Below the pieces are notes generated by a model that did not search any database, was not told the origin of the DNA, and saw only the letters and a list, made by a program, of their open reading frames with translations. DNA of 51,915 nt from Paulinella micropora (Eukaryota > Cercozoa > Imbricatea > Euglyphida > Paulinellidae). Positions 17,572 through 29,111 of this stretch are shown here, piece by piece (within the stretch, counting starts at the first letter, position 1; every line of letters begins with the position of its first letter). Position numbers and translations under genes: made by a program. The DNA is taken from assembly GCA_019918135.1 (NCBI GenBank), contig WBZZ01002058.1, positions 72,501 through 124,415 on the forward strand, written 5' to 3'.

Positions 17572-17572
<1 letters not shown>
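17377..17572 (-). mobile_element. tRNA-derived SINE, copy 8 (5' truncated)
   Basis: This copy lacks the first part of the tRNA-like head, ending at GGGCCCAG, so the A box is gone while the B box remains. 5' truncation is typical of reverse-transcription-based insertion. The (TAA)n run after it ends at 17,603, where the gypsy element G1 begins. Confidence 0.85.
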
Positions 17573-17603
<31 letters not shown>

Positions 17604-17613
17604 GTCAGAAGAG

Positions 17614-18660
17614 ATGAGGTACCTCATCCTGAAGGCTAACCCGCGTACCTTGACGGATTGGGACCCCAAGATGATCCTGACTGCACCGGAATCCGACTAC
17701 GGCCGACGCCCTCCTCGTAAGGAGAGGGTCAAGGAGAGCACGAGGAAGCCAAGAACCAAGTGGCCCCGCGACATCCCCTCGGGTAGTCAGCTGCAGGTCG
17801 TGGCGAGGCAAGCTCCATCGTCCCATCAGCAGAACAAGCCGAAGTCTGGCCCGGGCCCGGACCAACGCAAGGGCTCTTCGCCTTTGAGTTCGTCAGGCGG
17901 GCGTACAACCAAGACTACACGCTTTTCTGGGGCCAACGCGATCAAGATCGCCAAGCCGGCCCAGTGGACGAAGGACCCCGCCAAGGAGAACCGCACGCCG
18001 GACAACAAGAGCTCCGAGCCCTGCGCCTACTGTCAACACTTCGGCAAGGTCGACAAACCAAATCATTCACTCGAAGTCTGTAGGACACGCACGCGCGATC
18101 TGGAGAAGGGGCTCAACTCGCATTGGTGCCCCCCGCGGGCCGGGAAGCAACGCGCTGGCCCCGGACAGAAGGATCGACGCGGAAAGGACCGCAAGAAACG
18201 CAAGGATGCCCCTATGGCGGCGGTGATGGCGGCTCAAGCGACGGTAGACGACCCTAGCCAGGTAAGCACTCATAATATATTGGACGACGGGACTGACACG
18301 GCTCTTGAATGCCGTTATGTCGCTCCCGTACGACCTCGTAAGGCAAATGTCCTCCAAGGACGGGTCCTGGCTATTGCCGGACTGGATCAGACCGCCGACA
18401 AGGCTATCGACATCTTTGTCATAGTTGACACTGGATGTAATACCTTGGGGCTGATCCACCCACGCTTGTCCTCCAAGATGGGCCTAACTGAAATGGATTT
18501 GCCCATCCTGACAGCCCGCACGGCTCAAGGGATCATAACTATGGTCAGAGGCATACGTCTCTACATCCAAGTCCTCCCTACAAGAGGCCGGGATGAGATT
18601 TACCTCTACACCTCCCAGCATGTTTCCCCGGGAGCGGATATTCTACTTGGCACTGCCTTA
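17614..18660 (+). pseudogene. gag-pol: G1 Gag C-terminus and retropepsin
   Basis: Open frame of basic, disordered Gag tail followed by a zinc-knuckle variant, C-A-Y-C then H and C (18,022-18,081; spacing C-x2-C-x11-H-x4-C). Next come a linker rich in K/R and the protease. The active-site triad D-T-G is at 18,427-18,435, preceded by hydrophobic I-F-V-I-V and followed by N-T-L-G-L-I. The end of the protease, I-L-L-G-T-A (about 18,640-18,657), marks a frame change. The same ORF continues only as noise to 18,783, while sense continues in the +1 frame from 18,663. Confidence 0.7.
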
Positions 18661-18662
18661 TC

Positions 18663-20021
18663 ATGCAGAACAACATATCCACGGATGCCATTTTCACCCG
18701 TATGGCAGCTGGCCAACAGTGGCCGGCCGTGCCGACACGGGCGGAGGAAGAACAAATCCTCTTGGATGAGTTTGAGATCCTGACCCCGCCCCGACAGCCC
18801 AGCGAGACTGTCAATCAGGTTTTGCGAAGCAGGACAATCCCAAGAGATGGTCCCTGTCACCAGGTGGTCACGCTGATGGACCTCCCCTCGGATGATAACG
18901 AGGAGGAAGCCCAAAAGCAAGACCTTAAGGAAAGTCCTTTTAGTCTCCTCCCTTTGGTGGCGATCACCACTGACGGGAGTGATGATGAAGAGGAACAGGA
19001 AGAGAAAGAAGAAAGCGAAGAGAAGACAGACGAGACGGAGGAGAAGCAGGAGGACAGTACTGACCGTACATCCCCCACACCGCGACAGACACGATCTCGG
19101 ACCAAAGCGGCCCGACTGGACCGTACACCGGTCTCGGCTTTTCCGATCACGGTCTTCCCCAATACGCGAGGAGGAGGATGTGACTCGTCAGGGACCACCA
19201 GTGAGACGGCGACGCCAGCCCAGGCTGATCTTGAAGGAGCCACCGCTTCAAGCTCAAGCTTGAGTTCTTCGAGCTCGGGGCAAGATCACCGGGCCACGCA
19301 AGCCTCACACGAGACTCCCGGAGGACCATCGCCCACTCCCTCCATCGCGTCTCCTAGCGAGTGGGCGCGCAAGCCCGGATCGGCCGATACGCCTAGCCGG
19401 TTAGGACCCAGGAAGTCTCCCATAGAACCTACTTTCTCACCGACAACTCCCGCTTACTCGCCCGCTTTGTCGAACGTCACGTCACCGTTTCCCCCCGGCG
19501 CTAAGGCGCAACCAGGTGCTAGCGTTACATCGCCCGCTCTCTCGAACGTCACGTCTCCTAACGCACTAATTTCTCCTCCAAGACCGACTCGGTTGGAAAG
19601 GGAGCTTATAGTGATAGATGGCACGCCCCCGGCGGCGACGTCGTCGTCAGGGACACCGGCGCGCCAAACCGCTACGCCTGTACCCCTATCGAAAGCTAGC
19701 TCCTCATCGTCCTCCTTGCCGCGATCATTTCCACCCTTAGCCCAGCAATCTCCTATACCAGGATTGCCACAATTTTGGACACAGGGATCACAGCGATCGT
19801 TGCGGTTTTCTCTCATGTCCTGCCGCTATGGATCAATCTCCCCTAGCGCAGCTCGAACCTTCCCACAAGGAGATTCGAATCTGACTAACCTTCAGCTCAT
19901 AGCGGTCCGAGGCCGCGCTATAACGGATACTGGCATGAGACAACTCGACCAGGGAGACCTACAACTCCACGGAGAGCGGGTCTATCAACCCCGGGTCGAA
20001 ATAGCATCATGCACCCAGTAG
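18663..20021 (+). pseudogene. G1 spacer part 1: acidic, Ser/Pro-rich ORF
   Basis: The 452-codon ORF opens where the protease frame breaks. It begins M-Q-N-N-I-S-T-D-A-I-F-T-R-M, a plausible continuation of the retropepsin end, then E-E-E-Q-I-L-L-D-E-F-E-I-L-T. It becomes strongly acidic (D-E-E-E-Q-E-E-K-E-E-S) and then long Ser/Pro/Thr-rich disorder with repeated S-P-A-L-S-N-V-T-S-P words (two copies, about 19,460 and 19,540). No catalytic domain is recognised. Confidence 0.5.
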
Positions 20022-22307
20022 GACCACGCATGGTTACCCGCACACACGTCGGGTTCGAGAGAGATATGCACCGTGAAGGCAAGAGCATACCAGCTGTCCC
20101 GCAAGTAGGAGGTGCAGTTTTGAAGGACGTTTATAATGACAGGAAGTCACTGTTCATTATTCAAATCCCGATTGTCCGCCTCCGCCCTATTGGGAAGATC
20201 TCGACCATTTCGGTCAGCACATTAAATTCAACCATCGTTGCTACTATTACCTGCCTTACCTCATCCGGGTCCATGGGATCTACGAGGACCCGTCTTTTGA
20301 CAATCCAGGCAATATCACGATAGTGCGACACCGACTCGAGATCCGCGAGGACGGTGGGTATGAAATCCCGCTTCATGGCGGCAACATACATCTAGATCGG
20401 TGCTTCTCACAGCTCCGTCAATTGACAAGATATGAGGACATGCACCAACATAGTTACGTAGCCACACGCTTATACCCGAGCCAGCTGATTAGATCAGTAG
20501 CATACGTAGCACCTAGAGTCCAACAGGCTAAGGCGTGGGCTCGGATATCCCTACGCCAGTTGCCAGAAATCATGGCGCAAGTCAACCAAAGAGACCGTAT
20601 ATTCCTCGACAACAAGGGATATATCGCGCCTTACATTGGCCCAGGTTACATCGACTGTCAAGTCGTTCATACCTTTGCAGGTCTCGCTATGAAAACCATG
20701 AACCTCTGTCATCACGAGCGTGGCTCGGGCCTTTCCCAGCCCGAGGATGTCCTCCTGTCGGAATGCATCGTTTTTATTCCTTGCTTGCAAGGACCAGCCC
20801 CCATACAAACCAACCCCCAGGATGATTGGATGTGCATCGAAAGACGCACCGAAGTGGATGCGCATCACGATCGCTTTGTCAAAATCCCTGCGGTAACTCA
20901 CCGCTGCAACATCCAGTAGGTCGAAACGAACCGTACCCCGAAACATATCAGTAAGTTGCTGAACGGTCTCCCTCTCAAGTTGGTATTGCCGGCCATGGTT
21001 ATGAATCGGACCCCACTGACGATGTTTCACCATCCGCCGGTTTGGGGACGATCCAGAGCTTAATTGGCCTCAATTCTGGCTTATGGGTTGGACCAGGAAG
21101 ACCCGATATCCGATACCCAGCTTTTCAGGCATTACATATCATACTCGCACGAACGGCCATATGGTTTCATAGGCCACCTATCAGGACTCTACCCGTGACA
21201 TGGGGGACAGAGTGTGTCTCAGCAGATTATGAACCACGTAGTCCCATTTCCATGGTCCCACACTGTATCGGTGGAACCGGTACGATCAAGGGGGAGCATA
21301 GGACGGCATGATGAAGACTATCTCGGCTGCCCTATTTTCGTACGATACCATTTTGCCTTTGAGCACTTATGGCAGTGGTTTGCATGTCGCTACTATCTTT
21401 TTCGATTGCCATCGAATTCTGCCATAAGATACTGCACACACCCATATGATATCAAGCGGTCTATCGGATTTTTGCGCCTGACTTTCTCCTTTTTCGCAGA
21501 TCTGCCGGCAAACTATTTCGCAAACATGGACATGTTAACGGACAAACATCATCCCATCCTCCCGACAGACCAGTGGGATGTAAGTCCCAAAAAAGGCATA
21601 CTCGCGCGCCTCTTCACTGATAGCCCGGACAGAGAAATACTGGAGCAAAAGCTGAACCTGTTAAATCAACCTTCCTTATTTATGGAAGCGCGATGGACCA
21701 CGGGTATAGACACTTTAGCCCCAGTACAGGACTATCTTCTTCAGAACCTGCCTCCTTCGGCACACGAACAGAAGTGGTACTGTACAACCATAGCGAATGT
21801 CCCCTTTTTCATACAGGTGCAGACAGAGGTGCGGGCACTGCAGCATATGCTCAACACGCCGGCTTACGAGGAAACCCAGGTCGTAGTGCACCCAAGCACG
21901 TATTCACCTTGTCTTGCAGACATCTTGAATCCGTATTCGAGGGCACTGCGTCCCGAGGGCTACCCCTACGGTGTCCCATTCATACAGGACGAAATGGATA
22001 TCAAAAAAACGATACCAAACATCGTGCGCCTCGATCTCGCCTCGACCTTGGCACTCTGGTAGACCTCCGGGATCCACGTGATATAGCGGCCTATCTAAAC
22101 CTTCCGCTAGTCCCCGTTGATCCTGGTTGGGAGTCAGTCTCTTCCTGGAACACACATTGCCGTCTTGAGTTTGCGATGCTCCAAAACGTCATCCTTCAGC
22201 AGGACGCGGACATGTTTTCCATGAACGGGCAACTTCCCCCCGCTCCGGTGACTGGAAGGCCGGAGACGACCTATCCAGTCATCACGCTCTCCAAGAATTT
22301 GGACTAA
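20009..22307 (+). pseudogene. G1 spacer part 2: unrecognised globular region
   Basis: Frames 20,009-20,150, about 20,140-20,919, 21,214-22,062 and 21,960-22,307 follow one another and look protein-coding. Aromatic, proline-punctuated sequence includes P-P-P-P-Y-W-E-D-L-D-H-F and Y-Y-Y-L-P-Y-L-I-R-V-H-G-I-Y. Later pieces are R-I-F-L-D-N-K-G-Y-I-A-P-Y-I-G-P-G-Y-I-D and L-L-N-Q-P-S-L-F-M-E-A-R-W. This is a folded domain of perhaps 600 residues that I cannot assign. Frame breaks are frequent. No transmembrane segment or signal peptide is evident, and an Env-type protein would not lie before RT. Confidence 0.4.
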
Positions 22308-22397
22308 CGATGGAAACTTAGAGCTCGGCAGGATCCCACCCCTTCGCCCTTTTCACCGGCTGCCCCCACATCATTATCGCAAGCACCATCGACATAC

Positions 22398-23450
22398 TTG
22401 CCATCATCGCCAACAACGACATATTTTTCATTATCGTCATCATCGTCATCATCGTCATCATCGTCATCATCGTCATCATCGTCATCATCGTCAGCATCGT
22501 CAGCATCTTCCTCACAGGGTCCTCCCACACTTCCTTCCGCGGTGTCAGCCGTGGAAGGAGCGCATGCTATACGATTTACAATCACAGGTCCTAGATCTCT
22601 TCAGCCGACGCGACGCCTCTGGGGATTTCAGATCCCTTTCTCACGCGCCTCTCGGAGTAAGCTGGAGGAAGAGTCTCTGTCTGACCGCATCTCCTTCTCT
22701 CCGCGCATTTCATCCCGCTCGAATCCACGCGGCCTCTCATCTGCTGATTCGAGGTCACAGCAGCGATTGGAATACAGTAGAGCGCGTGATGAGGATAAGG
22801 AAGAGAAAGAGGAATACGAACGTCAAGCACGTAGCGGCAAGGATGAAAGAGAAGACTCTCCGCCCGCCGACGAAGATGCGGATACCGGCAGAGGTCGTTC
22901 CAGCAAGCGGATAGGCAGGAAATACAAAAAGCCCAAGACAAGCTGCCAGCCCGACCGACGACGACGACGTAGTCACGACGACGACTACAAAGACGGCTCC
23001 TCATCCTCCTCTTCCTCATCTTCTTCTTCATCTTCGTCCTCCAGCTCTGCTCCAGCCCCGAGCGCAACATCGGGTAGCCGGACGACAGATAAGCAGCAGA
23101 AGACGGAGGATAAGAATAAGAACAAGGAGCGGAGTAAACGAGGCAGCCGCGGCAAAGCCCATAAGGTACGCACATGGCAATATCATGAAGTAGCTACGAC
23201 CGCCAAGGTAGACGGTACCTTCGGACTGTCACAAGGTGAACGCAAGCACATACGCTCTCAATACCAAGCACAACAGCAGCGTATGCGACAGGCCATGATC
23301 CATGGCTGGGAAAACCCGGTCCAGAGATGGACTACGGGTATTCCGGCTCGGAGAAATGTACCCCGAAGCACACTGCCTAGGCGCGGTCCGAGACGCGTGC
23401 GGAGCGAGCCTAGCCTGCCCCGACCGGCCTACCGCCGACCCAGAACTTAG
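22398..23450 (+). pseudogene. G1 spacer part 3: Ser- and Arg-rich region
   Basis: A 350-codon ORF begins with poly-Ser coded by a (TCATCG)n-type microsatellite (22,430-22,510). It continues R-S-R-S-K-L-E-E-E, D-R-R-R-R-R-S-H-D-D-D, a second poly-Ser run near 23,000, and a basic end with A-R-R-N-V-P-R-S-T-L-P-R-R. It is low-complexity and likely disordered. It ends a few bases before the left LTR of C1. A parallel frame (to 23,580) runs into that LTR. Confidence 0.45.
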
Positions 23451-23456
23451 TTCCGG

Positions 23457-23962
23457 AGACGCGCAGCAATATATATGCCACGCGCAACCCGTCTCCGGCA
23501 ACAACGCACGACAGTGCTACCAACCCACTCGATGCTTATGCTCCGAACAATGGCTGAGAAAGTATGCTAGTAGACATTGACTCCAGATACTTGAATAATT
23601 GTTTACGCTGAGGTACTTTGATCAAAGGTTGAAACGATAATAATGAATTTAATCAATGGTTAAGAACCAATGACTTGAACTCAATCTAAAATACCATAAA
23701 TTCATCATCACGAGGAGTAAATAAATACCATAAATTTATATACTGGCTTCGTAGCCTAACTTATGATATTGCATCAGTATGGGCCAATGTATATAACTGG
23801 TAACTAATATATGAATAATGGCAATATTGTTGTAACGAATAATAAATATGATAGGCAAATATATAAATGGCAATGAATGTAATCCGGCCTAATTATAATT
23901 GTTATGTCGTGAAATTGACCATAAAAAGGTAGCAATATATTTAGTAAATACTATTGCTTACT
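23457..23962 (-). repeat. C1 3' LTR
   Basis: Matches 31,357-31,863 with three substitutions (at 23,541, about 23,624 and 23,932) and one single-base indel (about 23,600) found by reading both copies through. On the element's strand it follows directly after the polypurine tract. Confidence 0.9.
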
Positions 23963-24219
23963 CTCCCCCTCGGCATAACAATATGTATAATTGATGGTGA
24001 AATAGGTGATGATATAGTAACATAGATGTAGTAAGCAGTAACTATGTTCATGATTGTATAATATAACATAATATGATATATGTTAAACCTACTTTAACAC
24101 TGAAAAGAAAAAAATCTTTCAGTCAATAGTGGCATCAAAGGATGCAGGTCCTTGCAACGGTATAGCAAGTATGTTATTGTAAGTCCATCCTTAGTGTTTA
24201 AGCGGAAGTAATAATCGCA

Positions 24220-24614
24220 CTACGCCTCGAAATGAGGCATAACGTCCTTAAGTAATACAGTAAACTGTGCGACTATTTCTGAAGATCGCGGAGTTGGAAG
24301 TGACTTCGTCATCAAGTCAGCCAGGTTGTCCTTCGTGGGCACATGTCGAACGATCACCTCCCCGGCTCGTACTCGCTCCACCACGTAATGGTGTTTGAGG
24401 CCAGATGACGCGTGCGGTCGGTACTCATGCCGTTGGTTGCATTCAGCACTGCCCCCCGGTTGTCGTTGTTGATTGTGACCGGCGTCTTCAACGGGATGCC
24501 AATGTCTTGGCACATGTGTAGGATTGCGATCGCTGTCCGGCACGTTGTAGAGTTGGCGATGGTTTCAGCGTCTTGGGTCGACAGCGCACAGTTGGTTGAC
24601 GCTTCGAACTCCAT
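24220..24614 (-). CDS. pol: C1 RNase H C-terminal part
   Basis: Copia RNase H, which removes the RNA strand during reverse transcription. One frame gives V-E-F-E-A-S-T-N-C-A-L-S-T-Q-D-A-E-T-I-A, the catalytic-glutamate region usually seen as S-T-x-E-A-E. It also gives N-D-N-R-G-A and T-R-H-L, the D-N/K-H region. A shift near 24,360 leads to V-R-H-V-P-T-K-D-N-L-A-D-L-M-T-K, the typical copia end. The stop is at 24,220. Confidence 0.75.
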
Positions 24615-25808
24615 GCTATTGGGCCGGTCGTCATGTGCAGTTGACCCGTTCTCGAACGTCGCATGTACTCACATCCCCCGAGGTTGCTGTCCGAAAAGGA
24701 AATAAGTTCAAACCTACGGGTTTGAAACGGGAAGAAAATGCATCTTGGCGTTCGAAGGTATCGAAGGATGCGAGCTATTGCGGAGTAGGCCACATCAGGC
24801 TTCTTGGAGGCGAGCACGGCTGCGTGATTGACTGCGTAGGAGATCGCAGGTTGAGTCTGGGTTGCCGGCCAGAGGAGGGCACCGAGCAAGCGAGGGAGCG
24901 AGAAACGCCGAAGCATTGCTTCTTTATTGGCAGGTGGAGGGTCAGTCATGGCTGCAGGGGTAGCCACCGGCTTGGCCTCGTGAAAGTTGAAATCCCTAAG
25001 CATGCCCTTAATATATTCATGTTGATGTATTACTATGCCCTCTGATGTCCTAACAAACTGCAAACCACAGAACGTCCTAACCTGGCCCAAATCTTTCACC
25101 CTAAATGAATGTTTCAATTCGGTAAACAGGGCCTCATGCTCGTTCGTGGTTCTATGAAAAACAAGCAAGTCATCTGTGCGTAGTAGTAGGTAGAGAGGTA
25201 GTTTCGGCCGGTTCCTAACATGAGGCAAAAAGAAAATACAAGGGTCCAGTGTGGATTGTTTGTACCCTATCTGCCTCACGCTTGCTGAAATATGATCGAA
25301 CCATCTTCGCCCCGCCTGAGGGGTGCCATAAAGTGCCTTCTTTAACAATAAAATCATTGAAGGGTCACTTTCGTTCTCATATCCTTTCGGCGGGTAGGCA
25401 AAGGCAAGGTCCTTCATGTCTGCATGGGAATACGCCTGTGAGAAGTCAAGGATGAGAAATCATAAGGCCACTAAAGGCAGCATACGAGACTAGTAGCAAA
25501 AGAAACATAGGTTGGGCGGTGGGTGAGGAGCATTCGTATGGACTATAATGTATATATTCTTTCATTCTATTTCCTAACGCTACTAGTCGCGATTTGTATT
25601 TTTGCTGCCCTGTCGATTCGTCTGTCTTATTTGCATCGACGAATGTTGTGTGAACGGGAGGTACGTTCGCTGTTGTTGCTGTGGCCCGAGGCACCCATTG
25701 CAATGCCTCACATTCAAACAATCCTTGCAACTCGGCTAACTGTGCAGCGAGTACATGTGGGTGAGACTTTATGTTTTTCTGAGCAATGTGTAACACTCTC
25801 GTAAACAA
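24488..25808 (-). CDS. pol: C1 reverse transcriptase
   Basis: Two frames (25,446-25,808 and 24,488-25,417) make up the copia RT and start of RNase H. The first gives Y-K-S-R-L-V-A-L-G-N-R. The second gives A-L-Y-G-T-P-Q-A-G-R-R-W-F-D and the catalytic box L-L-R-T-D-D-L-L-V (about 25,160-25,190). It continues to F-R-V-K-D-L-G-Q-V-R-T-F-C-G-L-Q and the RNase H start F-S-D-S-N-L-G-G. Where copia normally has Y-V-D-D this copy has R-T-D-D. Both aspartates are kept but the aromatic residue is lost. A frame break lies between 25,417 and 25,446. Confidence 0.8.
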
Positions 25809-26260
25809 ACAATAGTTGTCTTGTTCTATGGCATGTTCTTCCTCCCCCTCAAGCTCATGAGTAAAAGTGATGTGAGCAGTGTGAGTGGGGTGGTGTGCTG
25901 GTGTTTGCTTCCTTTGCCTAGGCTGAGCAACTATGTTTGTTTGAGTTATTGCAGCACCATCCCATTGTCGTGGTATGCCTTTACTGCTGGTCCCATTATT
26001 TGGGAGGGGAATAGGGTCGCAGATAAAGGTTGATGGGATGGGGTTGGTGTCGGTTGGTTGTGTTGTGTTGTCTGTCGATGTGCTGTGCTTGTCTTGGCCT
26101 TTTGTGCAACTGAAGTTGTTGAGTTGGGAGTAAATGTGGTGGGTGTGGGGAGTAGAGAGACAAAAGATGGGTTCGGTTGCACGTAAAGGCTTGAAGTGGG
26201 TTTGGTGGTTGGGTATGTTGTCTCATCTTCCAGTGTGTCCAGTGTGTTTGTTGTGTCTGG

Positions 26261-27326
26261 TCAAAAAGTCGACCGTTGTTCTTTTGGCCACCAGCCACTA
26301 GGTGTATCAAAGTTGTGGAACTGTGGTAGTTGGTCCTCGTTTTTCCACTGGACAGACTGGGTAGTTGGTAGAGCAGTGTACGTCTCGTTGTGCGACACTA
26401 GGAGTGGTTGCCAAGGGCGTCTGGGCACCTTGCAAGTGTAGCCGCGAGTCGTAGTGTCGAAACGTACGTTGCGTTTTTCCACCGTAGCCACTTGTCTGGT
26501 TTCCTGAATGAGTATCTTATAGACACGACGATATATGTTATAGCAGATGAGTGCGCCTGGTACAGCGACAGGCTGTGCCTTTGTCGTTTCCACTTTGACC
26601 CATGCAAGGCACCCGAAAGGTTGAATAAATGATTGCACGGGTTTCCGGCCCATAAGCAATTCCCATGGGGATTTGCCTTTGTCCATGCCTTTGCAAAGTG
26701 GTATAACCATTCGGATAGCTAGGCTCGCTTTGTGTGTATCTTCCCAAAATGTGTGTGTGGCAAGCCTGCGTCTAACTGTGCAGCTAGGGCGCGTGTGTCG
26801 TCTGTCCTATTCATCCTTTCTGCAAAGGGGTTCATGTTTGGCTCGTTGCATGTGTGGTGGTCTTGAGTATGATGCCGTGTTTGTCTGTGTAATCTCTTAG
26901 TAGTTTAGACACAAACTCACCATCTGCTCTTATTTGTTTTAGCTTATTGCCTGATTGTCTCTCAAAGAAGGCAAATATGCGTGTGAGATGAGGCATGTAT
27001 AGTTTAGACTCACGTGTGGGTGTGTAGAAGTCGCAAGCAAACTTTGTGTGAGAACATGTCACCCCCCCTCGATAGTAGTTTCCGAACCTTGATCGAACGG
27101 GAAATGGACCGCTGAAGTCTATGTTAAATGCCTCACCTTTCTTGTACTCTAGGTCTAGATAGTTCCCTCTATACATAGGGGGTTTGTTTGGTTTGCCCCT
27201 GTTACATCCATGACATGCCCGTACCAGACGCATCCAATCTTTACCAGCGATGCGTCTGCCTACACTGTTTGCAAACTCATGCATTATCTGCGGGTTTGCA
27301 TGCATTAAAGCTCTGTGTAGGGCCAT
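26261..27326 (-). CDS. pol: C1 integrase, frameshifted
   Basis: The zinc-binding end has H-R-A-L-M-H and C-H-G-C, then F-N-I-D-F-S-G-P-F (first Asp) and I-R-A-D-G-E-F-V (second Asp). The frame breaks near 26,840. The next frame holds M-N-P-F-A-E-R-M-N-R-T, supplying the catalytic Glu. The C-terminal part (26,261-26,710) has K-S-P-W-E-L-L-M-G-R-K-P and F-G-C-L-A-W-V, typical of copia integrase. The core is complete apart from the shifts. Confidence 0.8.
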
Positions 27327-27404
27327 AGCGTCGTACGGTGCATGTGATGGTAGAGGGTTGACTGACCATAGTGCAAGATCTGGCAGGCTGTCGACAGTCG
27401 CGGC

Positions 27405-29111
27405 CTATGTTGGTTGTTCTCGTGGCTTGGACTTGGATTGTATGTATCGTTGATGAGGTTCAAGTGGTTTTGTTCCAGGTCTATCTAGTTCATATAGTAG
27501 GTGTGAGTTGAGCCTCCCCCTTGCTAATATGTTCTTTCTGTCTAGTGTTATGGGTTTGTCGTATATGAACACTTGTCCATTCTGGTGAATGACTGTCTTG
27601 TGCATATCATGGTCAAGGCGTGGGGTGGGGACAAGGTTAAATGGTAATGATGGTGATATGAGTGAGTTTGGAAATGACTGTTTAACCGATATACCATAAC
27701 CATTGAGCCACGTCGGAGTGGCAGTCGCCCTTGTCCTCACCTGAAGTGGTTTGCCGGATATGTTGTTTAGGAAGGCCGGCTTCTCTTCGCGGACAGACTT
27801 GGGGTCGACGGGAGCCTTAGCGTGGAATAGCCAGCGGTTGCATGCGCTATCAACAACGTCGGGAGGGTTGTCGTCGGCCATCAGGACGTAGTTGACAGCA
27901 GGGTGTTTGAGCTCTTTCCGTTCGAGGTCCATCGTCTCTTGCATCCATGTGTTGTATTCGTTCATATCCTTGAGCTCCAAATATTCTAACTCTGGGTGAT
28001 CGTTGACGTAGTATTGCCACTCTCGAACGTTGGCGAAGTCCAGTGCGGGCGGGAAGAAGCGGTCCTCGTACTCCGGGTCGTCGAGCTCCGGTTCGTCGAT
28101 GTCGTCGCAGGCGTCCTCGTCAGCTACGGTCTCCGCGTCTGCTGTGTCTTCCTTTGGGTCTTTCTTTGCCTCCAGCTCGTCGAAGATGTCCGCCATTAGC
28201 ACGAACTCGATTGTGCGTGTGTAGTCATGGCGTCTTTGGCGTTCCCGCAGCTCTTCAGCTTCTTCAGGTCCTGCAGGCGGGTAGTAGTTGACTGGGGGTC
28301 GGACGTTGTCGTTGAACAATGGTTCGATGTCAGGTATAAATGGCCTCATCGGGGGCGGTCGGTGCTTCATGTCAGGCAGCGTGTCTGGTATGTTCAGCAT
28401 CCGCTTCAGCTGCTTCTCCAACAGTCGTCGCCACTGTTCACCCGTTGCGTCTATTCCATAGGGTCGGTGTTGTGCCATTTCGTCCATTCCAGTCGGTGGT
28501 GGTCGTTGTGTAGCCCACGTTGCTGTCGGTTCGGCGAATGAATAGGCGTTGTCTATGTCGGGCATGTCCGGTAGGGTAGCTGCGATGGCGGCGAGGTTTG
28601 CATTCGGTGTCGATGAGGTCTCCACGTAGTCTTCATCATTTTCCGCGAAGTTGAGGTGGGCATGTGATTGTGCCATCGTCGCAGTCCTGGGGTCCACGCG
28701 TCTCCCTCTAGTTGTAAATTCATCCAGACTCATGGCCATGTCCAACATTGTGGGTGAGTCAATGAATAGAGGTGCGTGCGGCCCCCCTTCGCGGTATCGC
28801 AGCAGGTGCTGAAATGCGAGGTCGGCCAATTCGGGTTGGTCTGTCGGTATGCCGAGCAGGTCATACCTCGTTCCTCTTGCTCGTAGCTGGTCGATCAGAG
28901 GGTGACGCTTGGCCATGTTGCAGAATTCCTTGTGTGCCGGCCAGTCTGTCTTCTGGTGGTCGATGTTGCAGTAGTAAACAAGCTGACAGCCGCTGCATCG
29001 CTTTAGCTTCCCTTCTTGTTTGCCGCAGTATGTGCAGTCCCATCTGATACTGCCACGCCTGGCTTCGCGAACGGTTTGCAGTCGATGCAGTCCGGTTTTG
29101 TTAATGACCAT
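27405..29111 (-). CDS. pol: C1 ORF with MYND finger and copia protease
   Basis: A 568-residue ORF whose ATG overlaps the stop of the previous ORF (ATGGTCATTAA, 29,101-29,111), suggesting reinitiation or frameshifting. Residues 26-64 form a MYND-type zinc finger: C-T-Y-C, C-S-G-C, Y-Y-C and the hallmark D-W-P-A-H-K-E-F-C, with one Cys replaced by His (N-I-D-H-Q). A long acidic, proline-rich middle follows. Near residue 420 V-V-D-S-A-C-N-R-W matches the copia protease site, usually D-S-G-A, with Gly replaced by Ala. It is followed by the strand pattern of the family up to I-Y-D-K-P. MYND fingers bind proline-rich partners in chromatin proteins (family knowledge). Their presence in a copia polyprotein is unusual. 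Confidence 0.75.
   Translation of the reverse strand: MVINKTGLHRLQTVREARRGSIRWDCTYCGKQEGKLKRCSGCQLVYYCNIDHQKTDWPAHKEFCNMAKRHPLIDQLRARGTRYDLLGIPTDQPELADLAFQHLLRYREGGPHAPLFIDSPTMLDMAMSLDEFTTRGRRVDPRTATMAQSHAHLNFAENDEDYVETSSTPNANLAAIAATLPDMPDIDNAYSFAEPTATWATQRPPPTGMDEMAQHRPYGIDATGEQWRRLLEKQLKRMLNIPDTLPDMKHRPPPMRPFIPDIEPLFNDNVRPPVNYYPPAGPEEAEELRERQRRHDYTRTIEFVLMADIFDELEAKKDPKEDTADAETVADEDACDDIDEPELDDPEYEDRFFPPALDFANVREWQYYVNDHPELEYLELKDMNEYNTWMQETMDLERKELKHPAVNYVLMADDNPPDVVDSACNRWLFHAKAPVDPKSVREEKPAFLNNISGKPLQVRTRATATPTWLNGYGISVKQSFPNSLISPSLPFNLVPTPRLDHDMHKTVIHQNGQVFIYDKPITLDRKNILARGRLNSHLLYELDRPGTKPLEPHQRYIQSKSKPREQPT

Noticed and set aside
20009..22307. envelope-like protein in G1
   Set aside because: The region lies before RT, and I see no signal peptide, membrane anchor or cleavage site.
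23453..23498. CCGGAGACG...CGTCTCCGG hairpin at the left edge of C1
   Set aside because: Half of the first arm lies in G1 flank and the other copy of the LTR lacks it, so the pairing is a coincidence of the insertion point.
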